From assembly GCF_958295425.1 (NCBI RefSeq), contig NC_081152.1:21858772-21922771 (forward strand): a stretch of 64,000 bases of DNA, read 5' to 3'. The notes beneath the pieces are model-generated. The model had not been told where the DNA came from and did not search any database. It was given only the letters and a program-made list of their open reading frames with translations. Shown piece after piece: positions 36,488 to 48,808 of this stretch (position 1 is its first letter; the number at the start of each line of letters is the position of its first letter). Position numbers and translations under genes: made by a program. The stretch comes from Solea solea (lineage: Eukaryota > Chordata > Actinopteri > Pleuronectiformes > Soleidae).

Positions 36488-37700
36488 TCGTGTTGCTGAT
36501 TTTAACAAGTCCATATTTGATCTATTTCTCTACGGTGGCTACATTCAAAAGGCATACAATCATATGGTCTGCTTCGAAATGTTTAGTTTTAAAAGAACAA
36601 CTGTGTTTGTGTTGTTTCAAGAGAGTGATACATTTGCAATTAAACTGTACCATATGTGAATGAAAGGCAGTCAAATGAGCAATTGGGGTCTCATCAAGTA
36701 CTAAGAGACCTGCATGAATTGAAGATGATGGTTGTCTCTTAGTGGAGGTGTGGTCCTTTCTTTTACCAACCTTCATCAGGGCCATTGAAACTTCATGAAA
36801 AAGAAGGTGGAGCATGTTGGGAGGGGCTACACTCCAGTATAAGATTGGCGTGGTTGTGGAAGCAAATCCACTGTAGCTGGACACACCACAGAAGATGCTA
36901 CAAAAAGATCACCTGGACCCAAAGATAAGTCATGGGTAGAGTTATTTTTGATGTCACCCATTTCAGTGCTGCCTTGTTTCAGTATAATGTTGGGGGCAGT
37001 TTTGTTTGACAATATCAACTGAATGAATGGCAAAGAAAATGGCTGTGACCTTCCAACTCGGATCACTTCAGATGGAGCCACTCATGATTCTGGACTTCAT
37101 AAGTGCTTCTCTTTGGGGTTGTCTTGGTTGGGATAGGATCTGCAGTCAAACGGTCTAAATGAACTATCCTAAAATTCAATGTGGAATTCAAATATGTATC
37201 ACCAGCATCACCCTTACACAAGCACAGACTTGAATTTAAAATGCAGTAAGTGCTATTTGTTGGGGTAGTGTTGGTGATTTTTTGAGGTCATATTTGTGTA
37301 ATTTCAGAGGGCAATCTTCTTGGATAACATATTGATAGAACAAGAAAGAGAGGCTTTCTTGTAAGTTTGTACAATTACCCTAACTTTAGCATTGACTTGG
37401 TGTTTTTTTCAGTAAGTGCTACTTGTTGGGGCAGTTTTGTTTGACAATATCAACTGAATGAACAGCAGAGAAAATGGCTGTGAGCTTCCAACTCGGATCA
37501 CCTCAGATGGAGCCACTCATGATTCTGGACTTCATAAGTGCTTCTCTTTGGGGTTGTCTTGGTTGTGATTTGTTCTGCAGTGGCAAGGCCTGAATGAACT
37601 ATCCCAAAATCCAATCTGGAGCTCAAATATTTATCACCAACATGACCCTTACACGAGCACTGACGTGAATTTAAAATGCAGTAAGTGCTATTTGTTGGGG
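36488..37700. repeat. Satellite unit U25 (A, n=1, 1213 bp)
   Basis: Copy of U20 at +6015 bp, with ccagtataag, gtgaccttcc and ggttgggatagg all present. Confidence 0.95.
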
Positions 37701-38896
37701 TCGTGTTGCTGATTTTAACAAGTCCATATTTGATCTATTTCTCTACGGTGGCTACATTCAAAAGGCATACAATCATATGGTCTGCTTCGAAATGTTTAGT
37801 TTTAAAAGAACAACTGTGTTTGCGTTGTTTCAAGAGAGTGATACATTTGCAATTAAACTGTACCATATGTGAATGAAAGGCAGTCAAATGAGCAATTGGG
37901 GTCTCATCAAGTACTAAGAGACCTGCATGAATTGAAGATGATGGTTGTCTCTTAGTGGAGGTGTGGTCCTTTCTTTTACCAACCTTTATCAAGGCCATTG
38001 AAACTTCATGAAAAAGAAGGTGGAGCATGTTGGGAGTGGCTACACTCCAATATAAGATTGGCGTGGTTGTGGAAGCAAATCCACTGTAGCTGGACACACC
38101 ACAGAAGATGCTACAAAAAGATCACCTGGACCCAAAGATAAGTCATGGGTAGAGTTATTTTTGATGTCATCCATTTCAGTAGGATGTTGGGGCAGTTTTG
38201 TTTGACAATATCAACTGAATAAATAGCAAAGAAAATGGCTGTGAGCTTCCAACTCGGATCACTTCAGATGGAACCACTCATGATTCTGGACTTCATAAGT
38301 GCTTCTCTTTGGGGTTGTCTTGGTTGTGATGGGATCTGCAGTCAAACGGTCTAAATGAACTATCCCAAAATCCAATGTGGAATTCAAATATGTATCACCA
38401 GCATCACCCTTACACAAGCACAGACTTGAATTTAAAATGCAGTAAGTGCTATTTGTTGGGGTAATGTTGGTGATTTTTTGAGGTCATATTTGTGTAATTT
38501 CAGAGGGCAATCTTCTTGGATAACATATTGATAGAACAAGAAAGAGAGACTTTCTTGTAAGTCTGTACAATTACCCTAACTTTAGCATTGACTTGGTGTT
38601 TTTTTCAGTAAGTGCTACTTGTTGGGGCAGTTTTGTTTGACAATATCAACTGAATGAACAGCAGAGAAAATGGCTGTGAGCTTCCAACTCGGATCACCTC
38701 AGATGGAGCCACTCATGATTCTGGACTTCATAAGTGCTTCTCTTTGGGGTTGTCTTGGTTGTGATTTGTTCTGCAGTGGCAAGGCCTGAATGAACTATCC
38801 CAAAATCCAATCTGGAGCTCAAATATTTATCACCAACATGACCCTTACACGAGCACTGACGTGAATTTAAAATGCAGTAAGTGCTATTTGTTGGGG
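37701..38896. repeat. Satellite unit U26 (B, n=1, 1196 bp)
   Basis: S2 is B-like (ttatcaaggccattg, gggagtggc), D2 has tatcccaaaatccaatg as in U18, and S1 starts taatgttgg as in U12. It is a recombinant of two B lineages. Confidence 0.95.
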
Positions 38897-39674
38897 TCGT
38901 GTTGCTGATTTTAACAAGTCCATATTTTATCTATTTCTCTACGGTGGCTACATTCAAAAGGCATACAATCATATGGTCTGCTTCGAAATGTTTAGTTTTA
39001 AAAGAACAACTGTGTTTGTGTTGTTTCAAGAGAGTGATACATTTGCAATTAAACTGTACCATATGTGAATGAAAGGCAGTCAAATGAGCAATTGGGGTCT
39101 CATCAAGTACTAAGAGACCTGCATGAATTGAAGATGATGGTTGTCTCTTAGTGGAGGTGTGGTCCTTTCTTTTACCAACCTTCATCAGGGCCATTGAAAC
39201 TTCATGAAAAAGAAGGTGGAGCATGTTGGGAGGGGCTACACTCCAATATAAGATTGGCGTGGTTGTGGAAGCAAATCCACTGTAGCTGGACACACCACAG
39301 AAGATGCTACAAAAAGATCACCTGGACCCAAAGATAAGTCATGGGTAGAGTTATTTTTGATGTCACCCATTTCAGTGCTGCCTTGTTTCAGTATAATGTT
39401 GGGGGCAGTTTTGTTTGACAATATCAACTGAATGAATGGCAAAGAAAATGGCTGTGAGCTTCCAACTCGGATCACTTCAGATGGAGCCACTCATGATTCT
39501 GGACTTCATAAGTGCTTCTCTTTGGGGTTGTCTTGGTTGTGATTTGTTCTGCAGTGGCAAGGCCTGAATGAACTATCCCAAAATCCAATCTGGAGCTCAA
39601 ATATTTATCACCAACATGACCCTTACACGAGCACTGACGTGAATTTAAAATGCAGTAAGTGCTATTTGTTGGGG
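38897..39674. repeat. Satellite unit U27, contracted (n=0, 778 bp)
   Basis: S2 38897-39396 is followed by one hybrid D (39397-39674) and then directly by the next S2. The D starts D2-like (gaatgaatggcaaag, acttcag) and ends D1-like (gatttgttctgcagtggc), placing the switch between about 39482 and 39543. S2 has the private atattttatcta. Confidence 0.95.
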
Positions 39675-42192
39675 TCGTGTTGCTGATTTTAACAAGTCCA
39701 TATTTGATCTATTTCTCTACGGTGGCTACATTCAAAAGGCATACAATCATATGGTCTGCTTCAAAATGTTTAGTTTTAAAAGAACAACTGTGTTTGTGTT
39801 GTTTCAAGAGAGTGATACATTTGCAATTAAACTGTACCATATGTGAATGAAAGGCAGTCAAATGAGCAATTGGGGTCTCATCAAGTACTAAGAGACCTGC
39901 ATGAATTGAAGATGATGGTTGTCTCTTAGTGGAGGTGTGGTCCTTTCTTTTACCAACCTTCATCAGGGCCATTGAAACTTCATGAAAAAGAAGGTGGAGC
40001 ATGTTGGGAGGGGCTACACTCCAATATAAGATTGGCGTGGTTGTGGAAGCAAATCCACTGTAGCTGGACACACCACAGAAGATGCTACAAAAAGATCACC
40101 TGGACCCAAAGATAAGTCATGGGTAGAGTTATTTTTGATGTCACCCATTTCAGTGCTGCCTTGTTTCAGTATAATGTTGGGGGCAGTTTTGTTTGACAAT
40201 ATCAACTGAATGAATGGCAAAGAAAATGGCTGTGAGCTTCCAACTCGGATCACTTCAGATGGAGCCACTCATGATTCTGGACTTCATAAGTGCTTCTCTT
40301 TGGGGTTGTCTTGGTTGTGATGGGATCTGCAGTCAAACAGTCTAAATGAACTATCCTAAAATTCAATGTGGAATTCAAATATGTATCACCAGCATCACCC
40401 TTACACAAGCACAGACTTGAATTTAAAATGCAGTAAGTGCTATTTGTTGGGGTAGTGTTGGTGATTTTTTGAGGTCATATTTGTGTAATTTCAGAGGGCA
40501 ATCTTCTTGGATAACATATTGATAGAACAAGAAAGAGAGACTTTCTTGTAAGTCTGTACAATTACCCTAACTTTAGCATTGACTTGGTGTTTTTTTCAGT
40601 AAGTGCTACTTGTTGGGGCAGTTTTGTTTGACAATATCAACTGAATGAACAGCAGAGAAAATGGCTGTGAGCTTCCAACTCGGATCACCTCAGATGGAGC
40701 CACTCATGATTCTGGACTTCATAAGTGCTTCTCTTTGGGGTTGTCTTGGTTGTGATGGGATCTGCAGTCAAACGGTCTAAATGAACTATCCTAAAATCCA
40801 ATGTGGAATTCAAATATGTATCACCAGCATCACCCTTACACAAGCACAGACTTGAATTTAAAATGCAGTAAGTGCTATTTGTTGGGGTAATGTTGGTGAT
40901 TTTTTGAGGTCATATTTGTGTAATTTCAGAGGGCAATCTTCTTGGATAACATATTGATAGAACAAGAAAGAGAGACTTTCTTGTAAGTCTGTACAATTAC
41001 CCTAACTTTAGCATTGACTTGGTGTTTTTTTCAGTAAGTGCTACTTGTTGGGGCAGTTTTGTTTGACAATATCAACTGAATGAACAGCAGAGAAAATGGC
41101 TGTGAGCTTCCAACTCGGATCACCTCAGATGGAGCCACTCATGATTCTGGACTTCATAAGTGCTTCTCTTTGGGGTTGTCTTGGTTGTGATTTGTTCTGC
41201 AGTGGCAAGGCCTGAATGAACTATCCCAAAATCCAATCTGGAGCTCAAATATTTATCACCAACATGACCCTTACACAAGCACAGACTTGAATTTAAAATG
41301 CAGTAAGTGCTATTTGTTGGGGTCGTGTTGGTGATTTTTTGAGGTCATATTTGTGTAATTTCAGAGGGCAATCTTCTTGGATAACATATTGATAGAACAA
41401 GAAAGAGAGACTTTCTTGTAAGTCTGTACAATTACCCTAACTTTAGCATTGACTTGGTGTTTTTTTCAGTAAGTGCTACTTGTTGGGGCAGTTTTGTTTG
41501 ACAATATCAACTGAATGAACAGCAGAGAAAATGGCTGTGAGCTTCCAACTCGGATCACCTCAGATGGAGCCACTCATGATTCTGGACTTCATAAGTGCTT
41601 CTCTTTGGGGTTGTCTTGGTTGTGATGGGATCTGCAGTCAAACGGTCTAAATGAACTATCCTAAAATCCAATGTGGAATTCAAATATGTATCACCAGCAT
41701 CACCCTTACACAAGCACAGACTTGAATTTAAAATGCAGTAAGTGCTATTTGTTGGGGTAATGTTGGTGATTTTTTGAGGTCATATTTGTGTAATTTCAGA
41801 GGGCAATCTTCTTGGATAACATATTGATAGAACAAGAAAGAGAGACTTTCTTGTAAGTCTGTACAATTACCCTAACTTTAGCATTGACTTGGTGTTTTTT
41901 TCAGTAAGTGCTACTTGTTGGGGCAGTTTTGTTTGACAATATCAACTGAATGAACAGCAGAGAAAATGGCTGTGAGCTTCCAACTCGGATCACCTCAGAT
42001 GGAGCCACTCATGATTCTGGACTTCATAAGTGCTTCTCTTTGGGGTTGTCTTGGTTGTGATTTGTTCTGCAGTGGCAAGGCCTGAATGAACTATCCCAAA
42101 ATCCAATCTGGAGCTCAAATATTTATCACCAACATGACCCTTACACGAGCACTGACGTGAATTTAAAATGCAGTAAGTGCTATTTGTTGGGG
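39675..42192. repeat. Satellite unit U28 (A, n=4, 2518 bp)
   Basis: D modules at 40175-40452, 40611-40887, 41046-41322, 41481-41757 and 41916-42192. The second and fourth are D1-to-D2 hybrids (cctcag early, gatgggatc late). The third is D1-like until acccttacac and then D2-like (aagcacagacttg), followed by a mixed ggggtcgtgttggtg. The hybrid pair thus repeats with an 870-bp period (2x435). S2 has cttcaaaatg; D2 has the private caaacagtc. The module order differs from U6/U8, so this n=4 expansion arose separately. Confidence 0.93.
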
Positions 42193-43405
42193 TCGTGTTG
42201 CTGATTTTAACAAGTCCATATTTGATCTATTTCTCTACGGTGGCTACATTCAAAAGGCATACAATCATATGGTCTGCTTCGAAATGTTTAGTTTTAAAAG
42301 AACAACTGTGTTTGTGTTGTTTCAAGAGAGTGATACATTTGCAATTAAACTGTACCATATGTGAATGAAAGGCAGTCAAATGAGCAATTGGGGTCTCATC
42401 AAGTACTAAGAGACCTGCATGAATTGAAGATGATGGTTGTCTCTTAGTGGAGGTGTGGTCCTTTCTTTTACCAACCTTCATCAGGGCCATTGAAACTTCA
42501 TGAAAAAGAAGGTGGAGCATGTTGGGAGGGGCTACACTCCAATATAAGATTGGCGTGGTTGTGGAAGCAAATCCACTGTAGCTGGACACACCACAGAAGA
42601 TGCTACAAAAAGATCACCTGGACCCAAAGATAAGTCATGGGTAGAGTTATTTTTGATGTCACCCATTTCAGTGCTGCCTTGTTTCAGTATAATGTTGGGG
42701 GCAGTTTTGTTTGACAATATCAACTGAATGAATGGCAAAGAAAATGGCTGTGAGCTTCCAACTCGGATCACTTCAGATGGAGCCACTCATGATTCTGGAC
42801 TTCATAAGTGCTTCTCTTTGGGGTTGTCTTGGTTGTGATGGGATCTGCAGTCAAACGGTCTAAATGAACTATCCTAAAATTCAATGTGGAATTCAAATAT
42901 GTATCACCAGCATCACCCTTACACAAGCACAGACTTGAATTTAAAATGCAGTAAGTGCTATTTGTTGGGGTAGTGTTGGTGATTTTTTGAGGTCATATTT
43001 GTGTAATTTCAGAGGGCAATCTTCTTGGATAACATATTGATAGAACAAGAAAGAGAGACTTTCTTGTAAGTCTGTACAATTACCCTAACTTTAGCATTGA
43101 CTTGGTGTTTTTTTCAGTAAGTGCTACTTGTTGGGGCAGTTTTGTTTGACAATATCAACTGAATGAACAGCAGAGAAAATGGCTGTGAGCTTCCAACTCG
43201 GATCACCTCAGATGGAGCCACTCATGATTCTGGACTTCATAAGTGCTTCTCTTTGGGGTTGTCTTGGTTGTGATTTGTTCTGCAGTGGCAAGGCCTGAAT
43301 GAACTATTCCAAAATCCAACCTGGAGCTCAAATATTTATCACCAACATGACCCTTACACGAGCACTGACGTGAATTTAAAATGCAGTAAGTGCTATTTGT
43401 TGGGG
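42193..43405. repeat. Satellite unit U29 (A, n=1, 1213 bp)
   Basis: D2 has attcaatg. D1 has attccaaaatccaacc, as in U0, U1, U17 and U22. Confidence 0.95.
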
Positions 43406-44601
43406 TCGTGTTGCTGATTTTAACAAGTCCATATTTGATCTATTTCTCTACGGTGGCTACATTCAAAAGGCATACAATCATATGGTCTGCTTCGAAATGT
43501 TTAGTTTTAAAAGAACAACTGTGTTTGCGTTGTTTCAAGAGAGTGATACATTTGCAATTAAACTGTACCATATGTGAATGAAAGGCAGTCAAATGAGCAA
43601 TTGGGGTCTCATCAAGTACTAAGAGACCTGCATGAATTGAAGATGATGGTTGTCTCTTAGTGGAGGTGTGGTCCTTTCTTTGACCAACCTTCATCAGGGC
43701 CATTGAAACTTCATGAAAAAGAAGGTGGAGCATGTTGGGAGGGGCTACACTCCAATATAAGATTGGCGTGGTTGTGGAAGCAAATCCACTGTAGCTGGAC
43801 ACACCACAGAAGATGCTACAAAAAGATCACCTGGACCCAAAGATAAGTCATGGGTAGAGTTATTTTTGATGTCATCCATTTCAGTAGGATGTTGGGGCAG
43901 TTTTGTTTGACAATATCAACTGAATAAATAGCAAAGAAAATGGCTGTGAGCTTCCAACTCGGATCACTTCAGATGGAGCCACTCATGATTCTGGACTTCA
44001 TAAGTGCTTCTCTTTGGGGTTGTCTTGGTTGTGATGGGATCTGCAGTCAAACGGTCTAAATGAACTATCCTAAAATTCAATGTGGAATTCAAATATGTAT
44101 CACCAGCATCACCCTTACACAAGCACAGACTTGAATTTAAAATGCAGTAAGTGCTATTTGTTGGGGTAGTGTTGGTGATTTTTTGAGGTCATATTTGTGT
44201 AATTTCAGAGGGCAATCTTCTTGGATAACATATTGATAGAACAAGAAAGAGAGACTTTCTTGTAAGTCTGTACAATTACCCTAACTTTAGCATTGACTTG
44301 GTGTTTTTTTCAGTAAGTGCTACTTGTTGGGGCAGTTTTGTTTGACAATATCAACTGAATGAACAGCAGAGAAAATGGCTGTGAGCTTCCAACTCGGATC
44401 ACCTCAGATGGAGCCACTCATGATTCTGGACTTCATAAGTGCTTCTCTTTGGGGTTGTCTTGGTTGTGATTTGTTCTGCAGTGGCAAGGCCTGGATGAAC
44501 TATCCCAAAATCCAATCTGGAGCTCAAATATTTATCACCAACATGACCCTTACACGAGCACTGAGGTGAATTTAAAATGCAGTAAGTGCTATTTGTTGGG
44601 G
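43406..44601. repeat. Satellite unit U30 (B, n=1, 1196 bp)
   Basis: S2 has the private tttctttgaccaacc. The B-type D2 carries attcaatg, otherwise an A-unit marker. D1 has aaggcctggatg (usual stop TGA replaced by TGG) and ctgaggtgaat. Confidence 0.95.
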
Positions 44602-45814
44602 TCGTGTTGCTGATTTTAACAAGTCCATATTTGATCTATTTCTCTATGGTGGCTACATTCAAAAGGCATACAATCATATGGTCTGCTTCGAAATGTTTAG
44701 TTTTAAAAGAACAACTGTGTTTGTGTTGTTTCAAGAGAGTGATACATTTGCAATTAAACTGTACCATATGTGAATGAAAGGCAGTCAAATGAGCAATTGG
44801 GGTCTCATCAAGTACTAAGAGACCTGCATGAATTGAAGATGATGGTTGTCTCTTAGTGGAGGTGTGGTCCTTTCTTTTACCAACCTTCATCAGGGCCATT
44901 GAAACTTCATGAAAAAGAAGGTGGAGCATGTTGGGAGGGGCTACACTCCAATATAAGATTGGCGTGGTTGTGGAAGCAAATCCACTGTAGCTGGACACAC
45001 CACAGAAGATGCTACAAAAAGATCACCTGGACCCAAAGATAAGTCATGGGTAGAGTTATTTTTGATGTCACCCATTTCACTGCTGCCTTGTTTCAGTATA
45101 ATGTTGGGGGCAGTTTTGTTTGACAATATCAACTGAATGAATGGCAAAGAAAATGGCTGTGAGCTTCCAACTCGGATCACTTCAGATGGAGCCACTCATG
45201 ATTCTGGACTTCATAAGTGCTTCTCTTTGGGGTTGTCTTGGTTGTGATGGGATCTGCAGTCAAACGGTCTAAATGAACTATCCTAAAATTCAATGTGGAA
45301 TTCAAATATGTATCACCAGCATCACCCTTACACAAGCACAGACTTGAATTTAAAATGCAGTAAGTGCTATTTGTTGGGGTAGTGTTGGTGATTTTTTGAG
45401 GTCATATTTGTGTAATTTCAGAGGGCAATCTTCTTGGATAACATATTGATAGAACAAGAAAGAGAGACTTTCTTGTAAGTCTGTACAATTACCCTAACTT
45501 TAGCATTGACTTGGTGTTTTTTTCAGTAAGTGCTACTTGTTGGGGCAGTTTTGTTTGACAATATCAACTGAATGAACAGCAGAGAAAATGGCTGTGAGCT
45601 TCCAACTCGGATCACCTCAGATGGAGCCACTCATGATTCTGGACTTCATAAGTGCTTCTCTTTGGGGTTGTCTTGGTTGTGATTTGTTCTGCAGTGGCAA
45701 GGCCTGGATGAACTATCCCAAAATCCAATCTGGAGCTCAAATATTTATCACCAACATGACCCTTACACGAGCACTGAGTTGAATTTAAAATGCAGTAAGT
45801 GCTATTTGTTGGGG
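44602..45814. repeat. Satellite unit U31 (A, n=1, 1213 bp)
   Basis: S2 has ctctatggtgg and a cactgctgcc variant. D1 repeats aaggcctggatg and ends ctgagttgaat. Confidence 0.95.
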
Positions 45815-46592
45815 TCGTGTTGCTGATTTTAACAAGTCCATATTTGATCTATTTCTCTATGGTGGCTACATTCAAAAGGAATACAATCATATGGTCTGCT
45901 TCGAAATGTTTAGTTTTAAAAGAACAACTGTGTTTGTGTTGTTTCAAGAGAGTGATACATTTGCAATTAAACTGTACCATATGTGAATGAAAGGCAGTCA
46001 AATGAGCAATTGGGGTCTCATCAAGTACTAAGAGACCTGCATGAATTGAAGATGATGGTTGTCTCTTAGTGGAGGTGTGGTCCTTTCTTTTACCAACCTT
46101 CATCAGGGCCATTGAAACGTCATGAAAAAGAAGGTGGAGCATGTTGGGAGGGGCTACACTCCAATATAAGATTGGCGTGGTTGTGGAAGCAAATCCACTG
46201 TAGCTGGACACACCACAGAAGATGCTACAAAAAGATCACCTGGACCCAAAGATAAGTCATGGGTAGAGTTATTTTTGATGTCACCCATTTCAGTGCTGCC
46301 TTGTTTCAGTATAATGTTGGGGGCAGTTTTGTTTGACAATATCAACTGAATGAATGGCAAAGAAAATGGCTGTGAGCTTCCAACTCGGATCACTTCAGAT
46401 GGAGCCACTCATGATTCTGGACTTCATAAGTGCTTCTCTTTGGGGTTGTCTTGGTTGTGATTTGTTCTGCAGTGGCAAGGCCTGAATGAACTATCCCAAA
46501 ATCCAATCTGGAGCTCAAATATTTATCACCAACATGACCCTTACACGAGCACTGACGTGAATTTAAAATGCAGTAAGTGCTATTTGTTGGGG
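45815..46592. repeat. Satellite unit U32, contracted (n=0, 778 bp)
   Basis: S2 45815-46314 and one D2-to-D1 hybrid D (46315-46592), with the same kind of junction as U27. Private bases are aaaaggaatac and gaaacgtcatg. Confidence 0.95.
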
Positions 46593-47798
46593 TCGTGTTG
46601 CTGATTTTAACAAGTCCATATTTGATCTATTTCTCTACGGTGGCTACATTCAAAAGGCATACAATCATATGGTCTGCTTCAAAATGTTTAGTTTTAAAAG
46701 AACAACTGTGTTTGTGTTGTTTCAAGAGAGTGATACATTTGCAATTAAACTGTACCATATGTGAATGAAAGGCAGTCAAATGAGCAATTGGGGTCTCATC
46801 AAGTACTAAGAGACCTGCATGAATTGAAGATGATGGTTGTCTCTTAGTGGAGGTGTGGTCCTTTCTTTTACCAACCTTCATCAGGGCCATTGAAACTTCA
46901 TGAAAAAGAAGGTGGAGCATGTTGGGAGGGGCTACACTCCAATATAAGATTGGCGTGGTTGTGGAAGCAAATCCACTGTAGCTGGACACACCACAGAAGA
47001 TGCTACAAAAAGATCACCTGGACCCAAAGATAAGTCATGGGTAGAGTTATTTTTGATGTCACCCATTTCAGTGCTGCCTTGTTTCAGTATAATGTTGGGG
47101 GCAGTTTTGTTTGACAATATCAACTGAATGAATGGCAAAGAAAATGGCTGTGAGCTTCCAACTCGGATCACTTCAGATGGAGCCACTCATGATTCTGGAC
47201 TTCATAAGTGCTTCTCTTTGGGGTTGTCTTGGTTGGGATGGGATCTGCAGTCAAACGGTCTAAATGAACTATCCTAAAATTCAATGTGGAATTCAAATAT
47301 GTATCACCAGCATCACCCTTACACAAGCACAGACTTGAATTTAAAATGCAGTAAGTGCTATTTGTTGGGGTAGTGTTGGTGATTTTTTGAGGTCATATTT
47401 GTGTAATTTCAGAGGGCAATCTTCTTGGATAACATATTGATAGAACAAGAAAGAGAGACTTTCTTGTAAGTCTGTACAATTACCCTAACTTTAGCATTGA
47501 CTTGGTGTTTTTTTCAGTAAGTGCTACTTGTTGGGGCAGTTTTGTTTGACAATATCAACTGAATGAACAGCAGAGAAAATGGCTGTGAGCTTCCAACTCG
47601 GATCACCTCAGATGGAGCCACTCATGATTCTGGACTTCATAAGTGCTTCTCTTTGGGGTTGTCTTGGTTGTGATTTGTTCTGCAGTGGCAAGGCCTGAAT
47701 GAACTATCCCAAAATCCAATCTGGAGCTCAAATATTTATCACCAACATGACCCTTACACGAGCACTGACGTGAATTTAAAATTCACGTTTTGTTGGGG
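46593..47798. repeat. Satellite unit U33 (A, n=1, 1206 bp)
   Basis: S2 has cttcaaaatg, as in U28 and U34; D2 has ggttgggatggg. D1 is 7 bp short because its right end was replaced by a palindrome (47768-47788). Confidence 0.95.
47768..47788. repeat. 21-bp perfect palindrome at the D1 end (U33)
   Basis: Arms acgtgaattt and aaattcacgt flank one central A. It replaces the usual gcagtaagtgctat and makes D1 7 bp shorter. Confidence 0.92.
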
Positions 47799-48710
47799 TC
47801 GTGTTGCTGATTTTAACAAGTCCATATTTGATCTATTTCTCTACGGTGGCTACATTCAAAAGGCATACAATCATATGGTCTGCTTCAAAATGTTTAGTTT
47901 TAAAAGAACAACTGTGTTTGTGTTGTTTCAAGAGAGTGATACATTTGCAATTAAACTGTACCATATGTGAATGAAAGGCAGTCAAATGAGCAATTGGGGT
48001 CTCATCAAGTACTAAGAGACCTGCATGAATTGAAGATGATGGTTGTCTCTTAGTGGAGGTGTGGTCCTTTCTTTTACCAACCTTCATCAGGGCCATTGAA
48101 ACTTCATGAAAAAGAAGGTGGAGCATGTTGGGAGGGGCTACACTCCAATATAAGATTGGCGTGGTTGTGGAAGCAAATCCACTGTAGCTGGACACACCAC
48201 AGAAGATGCTACAAAAAGATCACCTGGACCCAAAGATAAGTCATGGGTAGAGTTATTTTTGATGTCACCCATTTCACTGCTGCCTTGTTTCAGTATAATG
48301 TTGGGGGCAGTTTTGTTTGACAATATCAACTGAATGAATGGCAAAGAAAATGGCTGTGAGCTTCCAACTCGGATCACTTCAGATGGAGCCACTCATGATT
48401 CTGGACTTCATAAGTGCTTCTCTTTGGGGTTGTCTTGGTTGTGATGGGATCTGCAGTCAAACGGTCTAAATGAACTATCCTAAAATTCAATGTGGAATTC
48501 AAATATGTATCACCAGCATCACCCTTACACAAGCACAGACTTGAATTTGCAGTAAGTGCTATTTGTTGGGGTAGTGTTGGTGATTTTTTGAGGTCATATT
48601 TGTGTAATTTCAGAGGGCAATCTTCTTGGATAACATATTGATAGAACAAGAAAGAGAGACTTTCTTGTAAGTCTGTACAATTACCCTAACTTTAGCATTG
48701 ACTTGGTGTT

Positions 48711-48808
48711 AGGAAGACAAAGACAAAGGAGTCTAAACCGGAGTCTAACAAGGAGGCTAACGGGGCTAAGTACCTGTCTGCAAGTGTTTTCGACCTTTAT
48801 TTTACCAT
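48711..48808 (+). other. L2 5' leader
   Basis: A purine-rich 98-bp sequence (aggaagacaaagacaaagg at the left end) before the ORF. No ORF1 precedes the endonuclease-RT ORF. It may be the native 5' UTR or the remnant of a 5'-truncated upstream region. Confidence 0.5.

Larger units (their letters stand above)
31686..37700. repeat. 6015-bp higher-order repeat, copy 2 (U21-U25)
   Basis: Unit-for-unit match to 25671-31685. A third copy does not follow: U26 is a B unit of 1196 bp without T7 or tatccttaaatcc. Confidence 0.95.

Noticed and set aside
25671..37700. Calling the 6015-bp HOR an assembly error
   Set aside because: It cannot be decided from sequence alone; neighbouring HORs of other periods make real amplification equally likely, so it is reported as a finding with that caveat.
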